Origin: Stieleria varia
Lineage (GTDB): Bacteria > Planctomycetota > Planctomycetia > Pirellulales > Pirellulaceae
Length of the DNA: 64,000 nucleotides
Assembly: GCF_038443385.1 (NCBI RefSeq)
Contig: NZ_CP151726.1
Span: 8,432,001 to 8,496,000 of the forward strand
Direction of reading: 5' to 3'
Made by a program: the position numbers and the translations under genes. This document shows, in pieces, positions 37,979 to 46,599 of the stretch (its first letter is position 1; each line of letters opens with the position of its first letter). The notes under the pieces were generated by a model. It worked only from the letters and a program-made list of their open reading frames with translations. It did not search any database and was not told the DNA's origin.

Positions 37979-38278
37979 CTAACCGAGCCTTGCGATCCAC
38001 TGACTGGGCTCTTGCGATGGGTGCATGACGCCGAATAGCAAAACCTCAGAAGGTGTCACGTCGTACAGGATCAAATGTGGAAATCGTTGGATGGGCCAGT
38101 ATCGAAATCCATAGTGAAAATTCGATCGACGTTCAGGATCAGAAAGCAATGCTTCGATTCCCGTTTCGACTTCGTGCGTAAACCCAACACCAAGCCCGAC
38201 GGCCTTGGATTCGTACCAATCGGCGGACTGCAAGACATCCACAGTAAAGAGTGGATGAAAACGTGGGGACCTAGGCAT
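37979..38278 (-). CDS. ParE/RelE-family toxin
   Basis: A 99-residue protein with the ParE/RelE layout: an N-terminal helix (VDVLQSADWYESKAVGLG, FTHEVETGIEALL) and then beta strands FRYWPIQRFPHLILYDV and VLLFGVMHPSQEPSQW. It overlaps the upstream antitoxin gene by 8 nt. ParE toxins poison gyrase and RelE cut mRNA; which applies here cannot be told. Confidence 0.8.
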   Translation of the reverse strand: MPRSPRFHPLFTVDVLQSADWYESKAVGLGVGFTHEVETGIEALLSDPERRSNFHYGFRYWPIQRFPHLILYDVTPSEVLLFGVMHPSQEPSQWIARLG

Positions 38279-38492
38279 CTCGCCATGCTCGAATGCGATC
38301 GAGAACGTCTTGATGAGTGTGTCCCAAGTTCGGATCGGCGATCATTTGGTCGCGTCGCCGTCCAACTTCAGAAACAAGCCATTCGGGCAACGGAATAGCG
38401 TCGGATGACGATAAATCGCTCCATATCCGCTGGACAAGCAGTAACTTGTCGACTTCAGAAAGATTTTGAATGCTGTCGGTGTATATGTCCAT
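38271..38492 (-). CDS. Antitoxin of the addiction-module (TIGR02574) type
   Basis: A 73-residue acidic protein: MDIYTDSIQNLSEVDKLLLVQ, RIWSDLSSS, IPLPEWLVSEVGRR, and HTHQDVLDRIRAWRDA. The opening 'L-x-x-x-D-k-l-x-L-v-x-x-I-W' and the final helix match the small addiction-module antitoxins paired with ParE-like toxins. I chose the ATG at 38492; the frame up to 38648 has an unlikely Cys-rich extension. It overlaps the toxin gene by 8 nt, as expected for a coupled pair. Confidence 0.8.
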   Translation of the reverse strand: MDIYTDSIQNLSEVDKLLLVQRIWSDLSSSDAIPLPEWLVSEVGRRRDQMIADPNLGHTHQDVLDRIRAWRDA

Positions 38493-38634
38493 TTGTCGCC
38501 TCCATCTGCAGTCTAGTGACATCACCTGTGATTCGCAAACAAATGCCCGGCAGATAAATCGACCGCACGGGAAGTCCTCAAACGTCCTACCGGAAACGAG
38601 ACCACCACGCGTGAAGACGGACATTCCGTATTTC

Positions 38635-38655
38635 GTCATGCACAGCATGACCTAC
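38635..38655. repeat. Palindromic repeat that supplies the kinase stop codon
   Basis: GTCATGCACAGCATGACCTAC, same family as at 37835. The TAG stop of the histidine kinase gene (38652-38654 on the minus strand) is part of this repeat. Confidence 0.75.
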
Positions 38656-39878
38656 GATTTTGCGATTGGCAGCGTCAGCGTGGCGACGCAGCCGGTGGGG
38701 CCGGTGGTCAAAGCGACGTCGCCTTGATGTAGACGTGCGACTCGATAAACACGACAGAGCCCCAAACCAAGTCCGCGACCGGCTTCGCGTCCGCTGTAAT
38801 ACGGATCGAAGGCGTGCTCGCGGTCTCGCGCCGATAGACCCGGTCCGCTATCGGCGACTCGAATCTGAAATCGTTCGCCCTCTTGCTCGACCGAAACGAT
38901 GATCGTCCCCCGCTGACCAATCGCTTCCGCCGCGTTGCGAACCAGCCCCCGAACGGCTTCCCCGATCATCGAGCGATCACCGCTGACCCAGGCAGATCCG
39001 ACAACCTGCTGAAACTCGATCCGGATACGTTGCACCTCAGCCGCCGACTGCATTGCGGGCAACACGTCTGCCACCAACGGCACGAGGTCCAGTCGGACGG
39101 GATTCACCATCGGCGGATTGGCATAGAACATGAGGTCCGCAATCATCTCGTGCGCGCGGTACACCTGATCGACGATGCGCTGCAACACCGCGTGGCGCTG
39201 CGGATCAGATTCCTCACGTTGCAATTGCTGCGCCCGCGTGGAAATATTTGCCAGCGGATTGTTGATCTCGTGACTCAACCCATAGGCAAGCTGTTTGAGC
39301 GAACCGAGCTTGGCGCGATGCAGTCTCTCGTCAAAAGCCGCCTGCAGAGATTCCGCACGCTGGGTTTGCCTCGCCAACTGCTGCAAGAAAATTCCCGAAT
39401 CGAGCGGTGAAGCTTCCGCCTCCATCACTTCGGCGTCGAATTCAATCTCCGGCCAGTGCTGATGCCAACTCAACGGAACCGGCGGCCCCAACACCTCCAG
39501 CCATAGCGGTGCGTCACGCATCCAATCGTTGTGTGCAATCGCCGCGTAATGGGCGTGCAACTTTCGCCAACGTTGTTTGTGTTCAACGACGATGTCGGGC
39601 GCACCCAAAAAAGCGTCTCCGCTTGCGAATCGACCACGCGCGTTTTCGATCCACCAGTCGGCGAGATCCTCCAAGCCGGCGGTGTCGCTACTGAATTGAA
39701 GCGCCGCGTACAAAAAGAACGTCGGATCGCTTTGTAACAATTCGATCACCGCGGATCGAACATGCGAAGGCACCTGCGGCGGTGCAAGCAGCAAACGACC
39801 GATCACCGTATGCGCGTCTTCGCCCAGCGGCAACCACCACCGATTTTCACCGTGACGCAAACAGGGATACAACCCCAT
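38652..39878 (-). CDS. Soluble sensor histidine kinase
   Basis: A 408-residue kinase without membrane helices. Residues 1-180 have no motif that I know (the 'SDPTFFLYAALQF' stretch recalls an HDOD-like or planctomycete-specific input domain). Then a HisKA region with the phospho-His203 in YGLSHEINNPLANIS, N box GLVRNAAEAIG, G1 VADSGPGLS and G2 GRGLGLGLCRV. The protein is probably cytoplasmic and senses an internal signal. The response-regulator gene lies upstream on the same strand after 53 nt, making a likely pair. Confidence 0.85.
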   Translation of the reverse strand: MGLYPCLRHGENRWWLPLGEDAHTVIGRLLLAPPQVPSHVRSAVIELLQSDPTFFLYAALQFSSDTAGLEDLADWWIENARGRFASGDAFLGAPDIVVEHKQRWRKLHAHYAAIAHNDWMRDAPLWLEVLGPPVPLSWHQHWPEIEFDAEVMEAEASPLDSGIFLQQLARQTQRAESLQAAFDERLHRAKLGSLKQLAYGLSHEINNPLANISTRAQQLQREESDPQRHAVLQRIVDQVYRAHEMIADLMFYANPPMVNPVRLDLVPLVADVLPAMQSAAEVQRIRIEFQQVVGSAWVSGDRSMIGEAVRGLVRNAAEAIGQRGTIIVSVEQEGERFQIRVADSGPGLSARDREHAFDPYYSGREAGRGLGLGLCRVYRVARLHQGDVALTTGPTGCVATLTLPIAKS

Positions 39879-39931
39879 CAGGCAAGGTCTCCTCGCGGTG
39901 GTCGGAATCGTAGAGTCGGTTAGAGACGCTA

Positions 39932-40519
39932 TCAGTGGGTGACGCTTCGCTCAATTTCCAGCAAGTCGCATGCACGGTTGACCAAATCGTCAATCGCAAA
40001 CGGCTTTTGCATGAAATCGTTCGCACCGGCCGCTCGCAACGCGTCGACCTTGCTATGTTCGACCATCCCCGAAATACAGAGGATCTTGACCATGTCCAAC
40101 GCAGCGTCCGTACGCACTCGCTGACAAACTTCTTTGCCGTTGATGTCGGGCAGCATCACATCGAGTACGACCAAATCAGGCCGGAACTCTTTGACACCCA
40201 TCCCGGCGTCGAAACCGTTGTTGGCCGTTCGAATCTCGAATCGTCCGTCACGTTCAAAACCGTCCTTCATCAAGTCAACCAAATCCTGGTCATCGTCGAC
40301 GATCAACAATTTCTTCTTGCCGCTCTCCAACGCATCCGTGGGAATGCCGTTGTCCTTCATGAACAGATACAACTGCTCACGTGGAATTCTGCGGAACTTG
40401 CTGCCCGGTACTCGGAAGCCCTTGAGCGACCCGTTGTCGAAACAACGAATGATCGTCTGTTGACTTACCTTGCAAATCTTCGCCGCTTCGCCTGTCGTAA
40501 AGACCGTTTTTATGGTCAT
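39932..40519 (-). CDS. Response regulator with N-terminal HTH (reversed architecture)
   Basis: A 195-residue protein. Residues 1-58 form an excisionase/MerR-like helix-turn-helix (FTTGEAAKICKVSQQTIIRCFDNGSLKGFRVPGSKFRRIP). Residues 70-190 form a receiver with acidic Asp75-77, phospho-Asp120 (VVLDVMLP), Ser150 and Lys172 (MQKPF). The usual order is receiver first, so the domain order is reversed. It probably binds DNA through the winged HTH and is phosphorylated by the kinase encoded downstream. Start: ATG at 40519, or 40531 directly after a GGGAGG; the first leaves a better-spaced ribosome site. Confidence 0.85.
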   Translation of the reverse strand: MTIKTVFTTGEAAKICKVSQQTIIRCFDNGSLKGFRVPGSKFRRIPREQLYLFMKDNGIPTDALESGKKKLLIVDDDQDLVDLMKDGFERDGRFEIRTANNGFDAGMGVKEFRPDLVVLDVMLPDINGKEVCQRVRTDAALDMVKILCISGMVEHSKVDALRAAGANDFMQKPFAIDDLVNRACDLLEIERSVTH

Positions 40520-40919
40520 GGCAGAAACCATCCTCCCTGCATGACGAGCCGTTTCCCAATCCAGTGCAATCACCTGAAGCGCGACAATGCAAATCAGGCC
40601 AACTTCTCTCCATTTAGCAAACCTCCGTTCTTTCGCACTAGCGCATTCCAGCGCCAATTTACGTTAAAAACGCAGGCGGCAGCAAATACCGAAACCCTCG
40701 GCCTTACCAGCCTTGCCCTGGTGACGGATTCTACCGATTTAACGCAGTGCGTCAAGATCACTTAAGAGTCGCCAAACACCGCAATCAGCACTTCTTATCA
40801 AGAAACGTCACGTCAGTGGCAAACATTTTTTTCGAGCCCATTTATTGAGCCAGCGCCCAGTTCGCTGACAATCTCGATAGCAAGCGTCCGCGTTCGCATT
40901 TCACTCACACCGATTGCAC
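40520..40919 (-). other. Gene-free stretch with the response-regulator promoter region
   Basis: About 400 nt between mnmG and the response-regulator gene. No gene, repeat or RNA is visible apart from a good promoter match at 40728-40755. Confidence 0.5.
40728..40755 (-). promoter_or_regulatory. Sigma-70-like promoter candidate for the two-component operon
   Basis: On the minus strand TTGACG and TAGAAT are separated by 16 nt (five of six consensus matches in each box). It points at the response-regulator gene, whose start is about 210 nt downstream, leaving a long leader. Confidence 0.45.
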
Positions 40920-42740
40920 TCACTCCGATTCCATGTAAGCCAACAGCAAAGCGATGTCCGCCGGTGTGATACCACTGATGCGTTGGGCTTGATCCAACGT
41001 CAGCGGTCGTATTTCACTGAATTTTTCGCGTGCCTCGATTCGCATCGATGTGATGGCCTTGTAATCAAATTGAGCCGGAATGCGTTTCTTGGCCATGCGG
41101 TGCTGACGTTCGACTTCCGCTTTCTGCCGACTGACATAGCCTTCGTATTTGATGTCGTACAAGCACTGCTGGGCGGCTTGCGACTCGATTTCGCTGAGCC
41201 CCTCGACGCGTGAGCAAACCACTTGCCAATCGACTTCGTTGCGTCGCAAGTAAACATTGCCGGGAACTCCGTCGCAGCGAGCCGAAGCTAGCAACGTCAT
41301 TGCTCGCTCGATCTGCTCGACCTTGCGGTTGAAACGATCCCTTCGCTCCGGAGTGGTCAACCCCAGTTCAATCGCATCGGGAGTCAGTCGTCGATCGGCG
41401 TTGTCTTGTCGCAACAACAGGCGATACTCGGCACGACTGGTGAACATTCGATAGGGTTCATCGGTTCCCGAAGTGACCAAATCATCGACCAACACGCCGA
41501 GATACGCTTGGTCACGCGTGGGCACCCAAGTCGCTTTGCCGGCGACGCTGCGTGCAGCGTTCAGTCCGGCGATCAGCCCCTGCCCGGCGGCCTCTTCGTA
41601 ACCCGTCGTGCCATTGATTTGGCCGGCGAAGTACAACCCGCTAACTCGCTTGGTTTCCAAATGCGGCCACAATTGCGTGGGCGGGCAAAAGTCGTATTCG
41701 ACCGCGTAGCCGTAACGCATGATCTGAGCATTTTCCAAACCTTCGATCATCCGAAACATCTGGTCTTGGACGTCGCGAGGCAGACTGGTCGAGATACCGT
41801 TGACGTAAATCTCTTCCGTGTGGTGACCTTCCGGCTCAAGGAACAACTGATGGCTGTCTTTGTCGGCAAAGCGAACCACCTTGTCTTCGATCGACGGACA
41901 GTAGCGAGGTCCGCGCGAGTGAATCTGTCCGCTGTACATCGGCGCGCGGTGCAAGTTCTGGCGGATCAGCTCGTGGACACTGTCATTGGTGAACGCCATG
42001 TGACAGGGCACCTGTTCCAACAGCAATCGATCCGTCAAGAACGAAAACGCTTGCGGCTGATCATCGCCAGGTTGTTCGCTGAGCTTTGAATAGTCGATGG
42101 TGCGGCGATTCAATCGCGGGGGCGTACCGGTCTTGAAGCGATCGAGGGTGAACCCCAACCGATTCAGAGCGCCGCTGATCCCTTGCGTTGTGCCCTCCCC
42201 TGCCCTGCCCCCGGCGGTCTTTGCATCGCCAGTATGCATGATGGCGGCAAGGAACGTGCCGGTGGTCAAGATCACGGCGGGCGCGAGATACTCGGCGTCG
42301 CCACGGACACGAACTCCCACGATGCGTGATCCGTTCTCCTCGTCGGTGGTGATCAAATCCTCGACGGTTTCTTGTCGCAAGTCCAAGTTGTCTTGCAATT
42401 CGATTTGGTGCTTGATGTGAATCTGGTAAGCCTTTTTGTCGGCTTGCGCGCGAGGACTGTGCATCGCGGGGCCTTTGCGGCAATTCAACATCCGAAATTG
42501 GATGCCCGTCGCATCAATGGCTTGCCCCATCAATCCGCCCAACGCATCGACCTCGCGAACGATTTGTCCTTTGGCGACACCTCCGATGGCCGGGTTGCAC
42601 GACATTTGGCCGACGGTATCCAGATTGGTCGTCAACAGCGCCGTCTTGGCCCCCAGTCGAGCGGCAGCCGCTGCGGCTTCGGTTCCGGCATGCCCGGCAC
42701 CGATGACGACGACATCGTATTGATAGCGAATGGAACTCAT
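40920..42740 (-). CDS. mnmG: tRNA uridine-34 5-carboxymethylaminomethyl modification enzyme MnmG
   Basis: A 606-residue FAD enzyme that with MnmE adds the carboxymethylaminomethyl group to U34 of certain tRNAs. FAD motif [21 protein letters not shown], then [69 protein letters not shown] and the C-terminal GidA-associated domain with [13 protein letters not shown]. Length is standard. No neighbouring mnmE. It stands alone on the minus strand, divergent from the secreted protein at 42926. Confidence 0.97.
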   Translation of the reverse strand: MSSIRYQYDVVVIGAGHAGTEAAAAAARLGAKTALLTTNLDTVGQMSCNPAIGGVAKGQIVREVDALGGLMGQAIDATGIQFRMLNCRKGPAMHSPRAQADKKAYQIHIKHQIELQDNLDLRQETVEDLITTDEENGSRIVGVRVRGDAEYLAPAVILTTGTFLAAIMHTGDAKTAGGRAGEGTTQGISGALNRLGFTLDRFKTGTPPRLNRRTIDYSKLSEQPGDDQPQAFSFLTDRLLLEQVPCHMAFTNDSVHELIRQNLHRAPMYSGQIHSRGPRYCPSIEDKVVRFADKDSHQLFLEPEGHHTEEIYVNGISTSLPRDVQDQMFRMIEGLENAQIMRYGYAVEYDFCPPTQLWPHLETKRVSGLYFAGQINGTTGYEEAAGQGLIAGLNAARSVAGKATWVPTRDQAYLGVLVDDLVTSGTDEPYRMFTSRAEYRLLLRQDNADRRLTPDAIELGLTTPERRDRFNRKVEQIERAMTLLASARCDGVPGNVYLRRNEVDWQVVCSRVEGLSEIESQAAQQCLYDIKYEGYVSRQKAEVERQHRMAKKRIPAQFDYKAITSMRIEAREKFSEIRPLTLDQAQRISGITPADIALLLAYMESE

Positions 42741-42925
42741 AGGGAAATTGTGACCTGTGGCGACGCCAGACCTTCGTTTACTTCAAGAAAACCGGCATGA
42801 ATTGCCGATCCCGAACGGGAGGCAACCTCCCAAACGGAATGGGAAGTTTGCATCGTCCGCGGATTGTGCGCCGCGAAACCCTATCCCGTGGACCCGTTTT
42901 CCGCCATTGAGGCTCGGTCGACAAG

Positions 42926-45082
42926 ATGCGATTCGCCATCCCAGCTCTACTTGCAAGCCGCAACGGACAGTTTACCAAGAGGCAAGCGAGGGTGACCGAT
43001 CGCTGCTCGCCCGAGATTCGTGCTGGCAGATTTCGCAGCGTTCTACGTGACGCGTTGGCCGCAGGTTTGCTGGCGGCGCTCACCCTGCCCTCGATCGCGT
43101 CGGCCCAGTGGCCGCCGGGTTATGGACCGTCGGGTTACGCACCAGCAGGCAATGGACTAGCAGCTAACGGACCTTTACCGCCACTGCCGCCGCCCGCTGC
43201 ATTGTCCTCTGCTCCGGCATCCTTCACGGGCATGGCAACCACCCGGACGTCCGCCCCCCCACCAACGCCCAGCCAACGCCCCAGCCCCGATGCGGTGATC
43301 CTTCACTCCCGCTCGTTCGGGATCCCCGTCAACGTCGACGCGCGTCAATCACAACCGGTCGAGGTACAACTGTATGTGGCCCAGGGCGAGAAAGCGTCTT
43401 GGCAATTGATCGACCGACGCGACGCCGGCGTGTCCGAGTTTCAGTTTGTCGGTCAAACCGACGGTGAGTTCTGGTTTGCCACCCGAACCGTGGACGCAGC
43501 GGGTCAACCGCACCCCAGCGGTACGCTGCAACCGCAGCTCAAAGTCTTCGTGGACAGCACCAAACCGTCGGTAACGCTCAATGCCCAAGCCGATGCATCG
43601 GGCAGCGTGATCGTCGAGCTGAGCACCGCCGACGCGACGCCAGTTCGATCCCTGCAGTTGCACTACGCCACCGATAGCGTGCGGCAATGGCAATCGATCG
43701 ACACCCGATCCCTGATGCAAACCAGCACCCCAGGCAACGGCAGTCTCGTCATCCGCGGGGAAAGCTCTTGGCAACAAATGTCGGTGCAAGCCATCGTCGT
43801 GGACGCGGCCGGCAACCAAACCATCCAAACCGAGATCGTTCATCGACCTCGCATCGCTGCCGGTGCCACACGGGCACTTGCCGCCGCATCGCCCGGTCAA
43901 GACCACGGCGGCGTCAACGCAAAGACCGTCGCCGGTCCCAACTCGCCGAACTACATCAACGCCAGCGACAGCAGCGGACTGAACTCACCACCGAGCCAAA
44001 GCTTTCCCGCACCGACCATCCCCGAAATCATTCCGCCGGGACAAGCCACATACGCGCCCCGTCCCGCGACACCACAGTCAATAGATGCCGACTCGTTGAC
44101 CCCGGAAACGAAACCACCCGCTGCACAGAAACCCGTTGCTCCAAAACCGCGGCGGACATTGCAACAAGCCATGCGTCCGCTCGAAAGCGCGGAGAACATC
44201 CCCACCCCGAAACCCGATGGCGATGTCACAACGCCTTCGCCTGAGACGATACCGCCACAAGGTTTCCGCCCTTCGCTCGGATCGCAATCCCCCACCCGCT
44301 CATCAGCCGAGGACAAGAAAAACAGCGCGTCGAGCACGCCCCGCAAGACATTCATTCCCGGTGCTGAAAACATCCCGATGTCCAGTGGACGCAGCGAAGC
44401 CTACGAAGCCAACCGTGCCGCGCAAGCCGAGTACGACCGCGCGTTGCTGGCCAACAAGGTCGCGATTCGCCACAGCGATTCCTTGCGATTCAGCCTCGAG
44501 TACGAACTGGAAGCCGTCGGCAACACGGGCGTCGACGCGGTCGAGCTCTATGGCAGCACCGACGCGGGTAAAACGTGGCGACGCTGGGGAGCCGATCCCG
44601 ATCGCACCAGTCCGTTTGACATCGAGACGAGCGAAGAAGGCACGTTTTGTTTTCGCATCGTCGTGCTCGGTCGCAACGGACTGGCCAGCCCGCGACCCTT
44701 GCCTGGTGAAACACCGGACATCGCCGTCGTGGTCGACCAGACGCCGCCCAAATTGGACATCACCGCGGCGCGATATGGCGAAGGTGACCAAGTGGGCGCG
44801 CTGGTGATCGAATACGAATGCAGAGATGACAACTTGATGCAACGACCGATCGCACTCTCGTTCGGCGAATCGACGGAAGGCCCCTGGTCGACGATCGCGT
44901 CGGGCCTGCGAAACGATGGTTCCCACGTCTGGCCGGCCGACCCTCAGTTGCCCCGCGAAATCTACTTGCGAATCGACGCGACCGATCAAGCGGGCAACAT
45001 CGGCACCTACATCCTGGACCAGCCGATCGACACCCTCGGCCTGGCTCCCCGAGCTCGCATCCTGGGTTTCCGACCTCGCTGA
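42926..45082 (+). CDS. Secreted proline-rich protein with Ig-like beta domains
   Basis: A 718-residue protein with a late signal sequence (ALAAGLLAALTLPSIASAQ, ending near residue 61), then a proline-rich low-complexity stretch (PPLPPPAALSSAP, APPPTPSQRPSP). Two groups of beta-sandwich domains follow (about 120-310 and 500-715) with repeats like VDSTKPSVTLNAQAD and VDQTPPKLDITAARY, VVDAAGNQT and IDATDQAGNIG, separated by a Pro/Ser/Thr-rich linker. No enzymatic motif. The true start may be internal, because the first 40 residues before the signal helix are long even for a planctomycete. Probably exported; role unknown. Confidence 0.7.
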   Translation: MRFAIPALLASRNGQFTKRQARVTDRCSPEIRAGRFRSVLRDALAAGLLAALTLPSIASAQWPPGYGPSGYAPAGNGLAANGPLPPLPPPAALSSAPASFTGMATTRTSAPPPTPSQRPSPDAVILHSRSFGIPVNVDARQSQPVEVQLYVAQGEKASWQLIDRRDAGVSEFQFVGQTDGEFWFATRTVDAAGQPHPSGTLQPQLKVFVDSTKPSVTLNAQADASGSVIVELSTADATPVRSLQLHYATDSVRQWQSIDTRSLMQTSTPGNGSLVIRGESSWQQMSVQAIVVDAAGNQTIQTEIVHRPRIAAGATRALAAASPGQDHGGVNAKTVAGPNSPNYINASDSSGLNSPPSQSFPAPTIPEIIPPGQATYAPRPATPQSIDADSLTPETKPPAAQKPVAPKPRRTLQQAMRPLESAENIPTPKPDGDVTTPSPETIPPQGFRPSLGSQSPTRSSAEDKKNSASSTPRKTFIPGAENIPMSSGRSEAYEANRAAQAEYDRALLANKVAIRHSDSLRFSLEYELEAVGNTGVDAVELYGSTDAGKTWRRWGADPDRTSPFDIETSEEGTFCFRIVVLGRNGLASPRPLPGETPDIAVVVDQTPPKLDITAARYGEGDQVGALVIEYECRDDNLMQRPIALSFGESTEGPWSTIASGLRNDGSHVWPADPQLPREIYLRIDATDQAGNIGTYILDQPIDTLGLAPRARILGFRPR

Positions 45083-45110
45083 GGACTCGGAAGCCTTTCC
45101 CCGAATCCCG

Positions 45111-45267
45111 TTTGACCCGCAGCCGAAGGCGTAGGCCCCGTTTGACCCGCAGCCGAAGGCGCAGGCCCCGTTTGACCCGCAGCCAAAGGCGTAGGCGGGA
45201 GCGGCAATTGACCCTGCGGGGCAATCCGGTTGGCTGCGTCTCCTACGCCTTCGGCTGCGGGTCAAAC
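45111..45267. repeat. Three 30-bp tandem repeats plus an inverted copy
   Basis: TTTGACCCGCAGCCGAAGGC-type units start at 45111, 45141 and 45171 (period 30), and an inverted copy (CCTTCGGCTGCGGGTCAAAC) ends at 45267. The same unit is found at 31379-31480. The array lies between the secreted-protein gene and holA. Confidence 0.9.
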
Positions 45268-45317
45268 GATGTGGAGACTCACTGACAGCGTGCAGCGGTT
45301 CTGGTAATCTGGGCAGC

Positions 45318-46361
45318 ATGAGTCTCAAACACGCCTTCGACTTTCTGATCACCCCGGCCGACGGCCCCGTCGACTTCGACGTCGCTGCGTTATTCGGCCC
45401 TGATGCCACCTTGGCCTCTTGGGTGGCTGGACGTTTGATCGGCGACGCCGATGTCACTCAAGTCGATGGGGACACGGCGCGGTGGAGCGACATTCGCGAC
45501 GACTTAGCCACGGCGTCTCTGTTCGACATGGGCGAAAAACGCACGATCATCATTCGCGGCGCGGACAAATTTCTGTCTGCCAATCGTCCTGAGATCGAAG
45601 CCTACCTTGCCAAGCCCGGCTCGGCCGCACGTTTGATCTTGCTGTTGGAATCGTTTCCATCAAACACAAAAGCCTACAAGATGATCGACAAGTCACACTT
45701 GTTGATCGTCTGCAGTTGCGAAGTGGAAAAGAAGTACGGCGTGACCGCCGCATCACGTCGAAAATTCTTGACCGACTACGTTGCCCCACGCCATCAAACC
45801 AAACTGACCGGCGGGGCCGCCGATGCGTTGATCGAGATGCTCGGCGCCGACACCGGCTTCATCGACACTGAGATCGCCAAGCTGGCTCTGTACAAGCAAC
45901 CAGGCGAAACGGTCGACGAAGCTTTGGTGCGTGACATCGTTTCCGGATGGCAAGGAAAAACGATTTGGCAGATCATCGAAGCCATCAATGCCGGAGACGC
46001 GGCCGAAGCGATTCGGCAACTCGACAAACTGATGGAAGGCGGCCAACCCCCGATCGCCCTGCTGCCACAGATCGCGTGGTCGCTCAGACGACTGGGATTG
46101 GCAACGGCCGCCATCGAACACGCCGAACGCACAGGCAAACCTTGGCGAATGGACGAAGCGTTGACCAAGGCTGGCATCAAACCCTTTGAAGCGGCGAAGG
46201 CCGGCGCCAGTTTGAAACGGATCGGACGCGTCAAAGCTCGCCAGTTGTTGCCATGGCTTCTCGATGCCGACTTGCGACTCAAAGGCACCCACAGCGCCGA
46301 CGGCCGCGATCGATTTCTACTGGAGCAATTCGTTCTCCGCCTGGCAAAACCACCGGCGTAG
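45318..46361 (+). CDS. holA: DNA polymerase III subunit delta
   Basis: A 347-residue clamp-loader subunit that opens the sliding clamp. The pattern is that of HolA: an N-terminal domain without Walker motifs (SLFDMGEKRTIIIRGADKF, EIEAYLAKPGSAARLILLLE), the middle GADTGFIDTEIAKLALY and a helical C-terminal domain (GKTIWQIIEAINAGDAAEAIRQLD, PPIALLPQIAWSLRRL). The ATG at 45318 is the only sensible start. Length matches the family. It stands alone, between repeat arrays. Confidence 0.85.
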   Translation: MSLKHAFDFLITPADGPVDFDVAALFGPDATLASWVAGRLIGDADVTQVDGDTARWSDIRDDLATASLFDMGEKRTIIIRGADKFLSANRPEIEAYLAKPGSAARLILLLESFPSNTKAYKMIDKSHLLIVCSCEVEKKYGVTAASRRKFLTDYVAPRHQTKLTGGAADALIEMLGADTGFIDTEIAKLALYKQPGETVDEALVRDIVSGWQGKTIWQIIEAINAGDAAEAIRQLDKLMEGGQPPIALLPQIAWSLRRLGLATAAIEHAERTGKPWRMDEALTKAGIKPFEAAKAGASLKRIGRVKARQLLPWLLDADLRLKGTHSADGRDRFLLEQFVLRLAKPPA

Positions 46362-46453
46362 CCACTCATTCCAATTCCAACGGAGTCAAGGTCAAGTCAA
46401 AATCGCAACACTAGCCACGGGCTTCGAAGGTGGGGGCGGTCATCATAAGGCTG

Positions 46454-46599
46454 GGCGAATGCGAGGAAGGGGGCCTGTCTGCGCAAGTCAATGCGCTGGA
46501 AATGGCAAAACGCTTGGCGGGGCACGCTATCGACTTGGAAAGTCGAGCGACAATAGTCATTCGACTTTCCAAGTCGAAAACGAACACCACCATCCGCCC
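46454..46599 (-). repeat. Dispersed ~145-bp repeat, copy 2 (reverse)
   Basis: Reverse-complement copy of the element at 10688-10832, with the same inner palindrome (TCGACTTTCCAAGTCGA). It ends on the last base of the stop codon of the GYF protein gene. Confidence 0.85.

Noticed and set aside
44303..45457. 384-residue reverse frame across the secreted protein and the 30-bp repeats
   Set aside because: It runs through the repeat array (giving repeated AYAFGCGSNG peptides) and lies opposite two real genes.
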